From contig NZ_JAKZBV010000001.1 in NCBI RefSeq assembly GCF_022539255.1, positions 124,001 to 188,000 of the forward strand: 64,000 nt of DNA, in the 5' to 3' direction. The position numbers and the translations under genes are program-made. How positions within the stretch are numbered: position 1 is the first letter of the stretch; every line of letters starts with the position of its first letter. The notes under the pieces are model-generated. The model did not search any database. It was given only the letters and a program-made list of their open reading frames with translations, and was not told the DNA's origin. Shown in pieces: positions 60,709 through 64,000 of the stretch. This DNA is from Sinomonas terrae (GTDB lineage Bacteria; Actinomycetota; Actinomycetes; Actinomycetales; Micrococcaceae).

Positions 60709-61002
60709 TCAGGCCTCGCAGTCGGCGCAGTACGCCGCCTCGCCGTCCACTCTGGCGATCTGCGAGCGATGGCGGACCAGGAAGCAGGACTGGCAGACGA
60801 ACTCGTCCTCGCCCTGCGGGACGAGCCGGACGGTGAGCTCTGCGTCCACGAGCTCCCCACCTGGGACGCCCTCCCCCTCGTCGTCGCCGTCGAGGTCGCG
60901 GACGACGCTGCGCGGATCAGGTGCGTTGGCGGACTTGACCGCCTCGAGCGAGTCCTCCTGGGACTCCTTGACGTCCGGGCGGAGCTCGTCGTAGTCAGCC
61001 AA
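60709..61002 (-). CDS. DUF4193 family protein
   Basis: 97 residues. An acidic N-terminal half (YDELRPDVKESQEDSLEAVK) is followed by a zinc-ribbon-like end: FVCQSCFLVRHRSQIA and AAYCADCE, four cysteines in two CxxC pairs. DUF4193 is a small conserved actinobacterial family of unknown function. The start is TTG 61002 with AAGGAG 9 nt upstream. It stands alone. Confidence 0.85.
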   Translation of the reverse strand: MADYDELRPDVKESQEDSLEAVKSANAPDPRSVVRDLDGDDEGEGVPGGELVDAELTVRLVPQGEDEFVCQSCFLVRHRSQIARVDGEAAYCADCEA

Positions 61003-61110
61003 CTTGGTCTTCTCCTTGGGTTCGTCTCGGACAAATTGCGTCTCGAAGTGCGAACCAGCAACCGTACACTACCCGCGGTCGTAACCCGAGCCAGCCTGAG
61101 AAGGCGAAAG

Positions 61111-61692
61111 CTATCCGTAGCCGCGCTTGAGGAGCATTCGAGCGGCCTTGCCGAACTCGGCATCGCTTGGAATCGCGAAACCCAGAGCGTCGGAGTATCT
61201 GGTGATGATGTTGAACAAGGCCCCAATCGCGGCCGCGTCCGCGAGCTGCTCTCGGGTTACCCCAACAGCCATTGCCGCGGCTGCATCGGCTGGCCCGAGT
61301 TCGGCGGGGCGCAGGGTCATGGTCTCAAGGAAGGCCAGCGTTGCCCGAAGGGGCTCCGGGATCGGGGCGGAGCGGTAGTCCGACAGACACGCGTCCACGG
61401 TTTCAGCCCCGATACCGTGCACCGCGGTGGCCCGGTGGGCGCCGATGCAGAACGTGCATGAGTTCCACTTGGCCACCATCGCCGCCATCAACTCCCGCTC
61501 CCCAACAGTCCAGGCACTGGTCCCGCGCATCGCGGCCTGGGTCCAAGATCCGAGGGCCGGCGCGACGAAGTTCCGGTGGTAGAAGGCGACGCGCGCTGCG
61601 TCCGGGAGTCGCATGCGTGAAACGGCCGATATGAGCCGGATCAGAGATCTGCTCCGGAGGTCCTCGCCGCGCTCCACCTCAGGCAGACGCAT
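61111..61692 (-). CDS. Carboxymuconolactone decarboxylase/AhpD-like peroxidase
   Basis: 193 residues. The AhpD-type redox motif is WNSCTFCIGAHR (CxxC plus His), followed by VGVTREQLADAAAIGALFNI, the family helix. Such proteins are thiol peroxidases or alkylhydroperoxidase partners. The ATG at 61692 lies inside the end of the upstream gene, giving a 14-nt overlap. The long frame upstream of it has no family similarity. Confidence 0.82.
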   Translation of the reverse strand: MRLPEVERGEDLRSRSLIRLISAVSRMRLPDAARVAFYHRNFVAPALGSWTQAAMRGTSAWTVGERELMAAMVAKWNSCTFCIGAHRATAVHGIGAETVDACLSDYRSAPIPEPLRATLAFLETMTLRPAELGPADAAAAMAVGVTREQLADAAAIGALFNIITRYSDALGFAIPSDAEFGKAARMLLKRGYG

Positions 61693-62011
61693 CGGTAACA
61701 CCCTCAATGGCGCGTATGGCTGCGTCCCAGCGGGCCAATCCCGCTCCAATGCTCGCGGACATGATGATCTCGAAGGCACCCTTGTCGCTCCCCAAGGCCT
61801 CCCGGACAGCAGCGACTTGCTCAGTCGTCACGCGGTAGGCGGCCTCGCCGATCTGCCGGGCCAAAGAGTCGTAGGGCTCGGCGATCGAAGCTCCTGCCGC
61901 TGCCCTGGCTTGGACGGCTGTGCGGAGGAACGGCGGCGTTCTTCCGGCTTCGGAGGCGACGGCGGTGCGCAGGGCATCCGAGTGATGGCGGTGCTCGTTG
62001 ATTGGGTCCAT
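61679..62011 (-). CDS. Hypothetical protein coupled to the AhpD-like gene
   Basis: 110 residues from ATG 62011 (GGAG 9 nt upstream; an ATG at 62026 is an alternative). Helical throughout: ASEAGRTPPFLRTAVQARAA and VTTEQVAAVREALGSDKGAF, then EIIMSASIGAGLARWDAAIR. The second half recalls CMD-domain helices but lacks the CxxC. It probably partners or regulates the AhpD-like protein downstream. Not recognised further. Confidence 0.7.
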   Translation of the reverse strand: MDPINEHRHHSDALRTAVASEAGRTPPFLRTAVQARAAAGASIAEPYDSLARQIGEAAYRVTTEQVAAVREALGSDKGAFEIIMSASIGAGLARWDAAIRAIEGVTDASA

Positions 62012-62209
62012 CTGAAATGTCTCCATTCAATGCCTCGGCAGCATTGCCTCGGGGTCCGTTCCCGGCGTCAGAGGCCCCTCCGCTGCCGGAATTGTCCCAC
62101 GCCTCCTCGGGCCCCTCCAGATGGTGGTCGACCCGTCGTAGGACGACGACGAGCACGCGCGGTTGCACGTTCCCCAGTAGGTGTCCGCTGCCTGTGCATT
62201 CCCTTCTCC

Positions 62210-62236
62210 TTATCTCCCTCCGGCACCTGCCGATAG
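62210..62236 (+). promoter_or_regulatory. Sigma-28-type promoter of fliM operon
   Basis: TTAT (62210-62213), 15 nt, GCCGATAG (62229-62236). The -10 ends 8 nt before GTG 62245, so the start of transcription would fall at or next to the start codon, giving a leaderless fliM mRNA. The spacer 62027-62209 shows no gene. Confidence 0.75.
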
Positions 62237-62244
62237 TCGTCCCC

Positions 62245-63171
62245 GTGACCGTGCAGGACCGCGAAGCGATCGCCCCGAGAATCGTCGAGGCCTACGACTT
62301 CCGCCGTCCCACGACGCTGGCGCGCGAGCACAGCCGCATCCTCGAAGCGGGATTCGAGAGCTTCTCAAGGCAGTGGGGCACGCAGTTGACGGCGAAGGTG
62401 CGTGCCAAATCGACGGTCGCGGCCGAATCAGTGGTGATGCAGACGTACGACGAATACGTCGCAACGCTTCCAGGTACGACATCAATGGTCCTGTGCGCCG
62501 TCGAGGGCACCGCAGCCAAGGCCGTCCTCCAGTTCCCAACGGCAGCCGCGCTCGGCTGGGTCGCACGCATGCTCGGGGGCCACAGCGACAAGAGCGGCCT
62601 CGAGCGCAAATTCACGCCCCTCGAATACGCGCTCATCAAGAGCCTCGTCGACGAGGGCCTCGAGGTCCTCGCCTACTCGCTCGGAGGCCTCCTCGCGGGA
62701 ACGCCCCGTTTGGAAGCAATCCAGTACAACTCCCAATTCGCCCAGGCCGCCGCGACGACGGACCTCATGATCGTCGTCGCCTTCACCGTCGTCGTCGGCG
62801 ACTCCGCGACCCAGACCACGCTCGCGATCCCCGCCGATGCGCTCCTTCCGCAGCTCGGTGCCGTCAACCCCATGGCGAGCAGCGCGAATGCGGCCGAGCT
62901 CGTGGGCGGCCAGATCGCAGAGGTCCCGATCGACGTCGCCGTCCGGCTCGAGCCCGTCGCGGTCACGCCGGCTCAGGTCCTGAATCTCGCAGTCGGGGAC
63001 ACCCTCGCTCTCCCGCACCCCGAGCACCACCCGTTCCACGTCGCCGTCGCGGGCAAGAATCTCGCGCGGGCGATGGTCGTCCGCAAGGGGTCTCGCGTCG
63101 CCGCGCGCATCGTCCCGTCCGCAAGGGACGCGGTGCAGGACAGGCCGTCCATGAAGGAGAAGCACTCTTGA
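62245..63171 (+). CDS. fliM: Flagellar motor switch protein FliM
   Basis: 308 residues. From residue 12 it follows FliM: VEAYDFRRPTTLAREHSRIL, then EAGFESFSRQWGTQLTAKVR, the middle CheC-like domain, and a C-terminal SpoA domain (VRLEPVAVTPAQVLNLAVGD). It begins MTVQDREAIAPRIVEAYDF and lacks the N-terminal CheY-P-binding peptide (LSQAEIDALL type); nothing like it is encoded just upstream. GTG 62245 is chosen because the promoter -10 ends 8 nt before it. GTG 62251 is possible. Opens fliM-fliN-fliO. Confidence 0.92.
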   Translation: MTVQDREAIAPRIVEAYDFRRPTTLAREHSRILEAGFESFSRQWGTQLTAKVRAKSTVAAESVVMQTYDEYVATLPGTTSMVLCAVEGTAAKAVLQFPTAAALGWVARMLGGHSDKSGLERKFTPLEYALIKSLVDEGLEVLAYSLGGLLAGTPRLEAIQYNSQFAQAAATTDLMIVVAFTVVVGDSATQTTLAIPADALLPQLGAVNPMASSANAAELVGGQIAEVPIDVAVRLEPVAVTPAQVLNLAVGDTLALPHPEHHPFHVAVAGKNLARAMVVRKGSRVAARIVPSARDAVQDRPSMKEKHS

Positions 63172-63860
63172 GCAATCTCGCCCTCCACGCTGCCGCCGCA
63201 GACCGCCTCGCGGCGGCCCTCCCGGTCCCCGGGCTCGCGGTGACCGGGACGGTGGCACCAGCCGTCGCAGCCCCGCACACCGCGCTCGCAGTCTCGGCGT
63301 CGTTCGTGGGAGCGCTCACCGCTGACTTCGCGCTCGCACTCGCGAGCACGGACTTCGTCGCCGAGGCTGGCGGCGGCCCTGAAGCAAGCACGACGGCGGT
63401 GCTGCGGCCCGCGTTCGAGCGGGCCGCCGAGGCGCTCCAGGGAGGCGTCCTCTCCGAGCTGGCCGAGGGGGACGCGAGCGAGCTCTTCGCAGACCCGGAG
63501 GCCGCGGTGTACGAGATCTCCGATGGTGCTGCACCCTTCGGCTGGTTCGCGGTCCGAGTGCACGACGCCGACGCCGCACCTTCCGCTCTGGCCGACACCT
63601 CCGGCTTCGTGTCACGGCTCGGACGGATCCACGACGTCGAGATGGCCCTCACCGTCGAGATCGGCCGCACCCGGATGAGCATCCGGGACGCGCTCTCGAT
63701 GGAACCGGGAAAGGTGATCGAACTCGACCGCTCGGCCGGGGCGCCCGTGGACGTGCTGCTCAACGGGCGCAAGATCGCCCTCGGTGAGGTCGTCGTCGTC
63801 GATCAGGACTACGGGGTGAGGATCACGCGCATCCTCGACGTGGCCGAGGCGCCCCGCTGA
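63168..63860 (+). CDS. fliN: Flagellar motor switch protein FliN, N-terminally extended
   Basis: 230 residues, against about 110-140 for a typical FliN. The C-terminal SpoA domain is VEMALTVEIGRTRMSIRDAL then SMEPGKVIELDRSAGAPVDV and LLNGRKIALGEVVVVDQDYG. Residues 1-140 form an extra domain with a weak CheC/FliY-like pattern (VLRPAFERAAEALQGGVLSE). TTG 63168 has AAGGAG 8 nt upstream and overlaps the fliM stop. FliN is the base of the C-ring and export-gate docking site. Confidence 0.9.
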   Translation: MSNLALHAAAADRLAAALPVPGLAVTGTVAPAVAAPHTALAVSASFVGALTADFALALASTDFVAEAGGGPEASTTAVLRPAFERAAEALQGGVLSELAEGDASELFADPEAAVYEISDGAAPFGWFAVRVHDADAAPSALADTSGFVSRLGRIHDVEMALTVEIGRTRMSIRDALSMEPGKVIELDRSAGAPVDVLLNGRKIALGEVVVVDQDYGVRITRILDVAEAPR

Positions 63861-64000
63861 ATGGACTCGCTCATCCTGGGCCTGCGGGTCCTCGTCTCGC
63901 TCGGCGCCGTGCTGGGGCTCATGTGGCTCCTTCACCGGCGCCTTCGCCGTGGGAGCAGTCCCACGAAGGCGAAGGCGCTCACCGTGGTGTCACGGCAGAC
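63861..64000 (+). CDS. fliO: Flagellar biosynthesis protein FliO, N-terminal part (cut by window edge)
   Basis: 46 codons visible. A single membrane helix LGLRVLVSLGAVLGLMWLLH followed by a basic stretch RRLRRGSSPTKAKAL, the normal start of FliO, which helps assemble the FliPQR export gate. ATG 63861 directly follows the fliN stop. Identification is by position and topology. Confidence 0.8.
   Translation, partial: MDSLILGLRVLVSLGAVLGLMWLLHRRLRRGSSPTKAKALTVVSRQ

Overview
The window is high-GC actinobacterial DNA with the promoter, start-codon and gene-order habits of Micrococcaceae. It carries one complete rRNA operon and about 24 recognisable flagellar genes in a motile Micrococcaceae-type arrangement; a Sinomonas- or Arthrobacter-like organism is the best guess. 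This rests on the rRNA leader style, gene content and the actinobacterial families DUF4193, DUF222-HNH, LGFP and MAB_1171c. The species cannot be fixed from the sequence alone.

Layout. 1-966: copper homeostasis (5' end of a copper P-type ATPase, CopZ, CsoR with two operator palindromes). 1198-7064: rrn operon (promoter, antiterminator, 16S, spacer without tRNA, 23S, 5S, terminator). 7100-14066: mixed housekeeping and accessory genes, ending in an ImmA / membrane protein / XRE operon. 14272-37357: secreted low-complexity protein, then the main flagellar block: fliW-flgL-flgK-flgN on the minus strand, an LGFP-repeat surface protein, three small enzymes, fliC, fliD, fliS, a FliT-position gene, a minus-strand polytopic membrane protein, and flgB-flgC-fliE-fliF-fliG-fliH-fliI-fliJ-C40 hydrolase-fliK-flgD-flgE with mostly overlapping genes. 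37358-49398: a non-flagellar insert with palindromic repeats, a SigB/SigF-type sigma factor, two TetR regulators, a drug exporter, an alcohol dehydrogenase, a DUF222-HNH gene, several tiny genes and a transketolase. 49583-51482: flbD-motA-motB. 51510-62011: a second metabolic insert (hydrolase, tautomerase remnant, LacI-linked GH3 sugar operon, SDR, an NmrA pseudogene, DUF4193, an AhpD-like pair). 62245-64000: fliM-fliN-fliO, running off the end.

Main regulatory observations. (1) Five 18-bp palindromes of the form RGACAG-N6-CTGTCY sit at the sigma-factor gene, a divergent TetR gene, a tiny gene whose product matches sigma residues 91-134 at 22 of 44 positions without gaps, and an 80-aa gene. 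They look like one autoregulated TetR/sigma/mini-sigma regulon. (2) Five flagellar promoters share TWAY-N15-GCCGATWR (four with TTAC or TAAC, one with TTAT), the sigma-28 (FliA/WhiG) type, which ties the split flagellar segments together although no sigma-28 gene is in the window. (3) The flagellin leader has an ANGGAN hexaloop hairpin plus an ANGGAN Shine-Dalgarno, which with fliW nearby suggests a FliW-CsrA-flagellin loop.

Decayed or altered genes: a MoaD/ThiS-like gene with a one-base G-run frameshift, an NmrA-type gene with an internal deletion, a tautomerase without its catalytic Pro1, and an HNH gene truncated by a 16-bp duplication. All functional statements are from reading the sequence; no database search was run.
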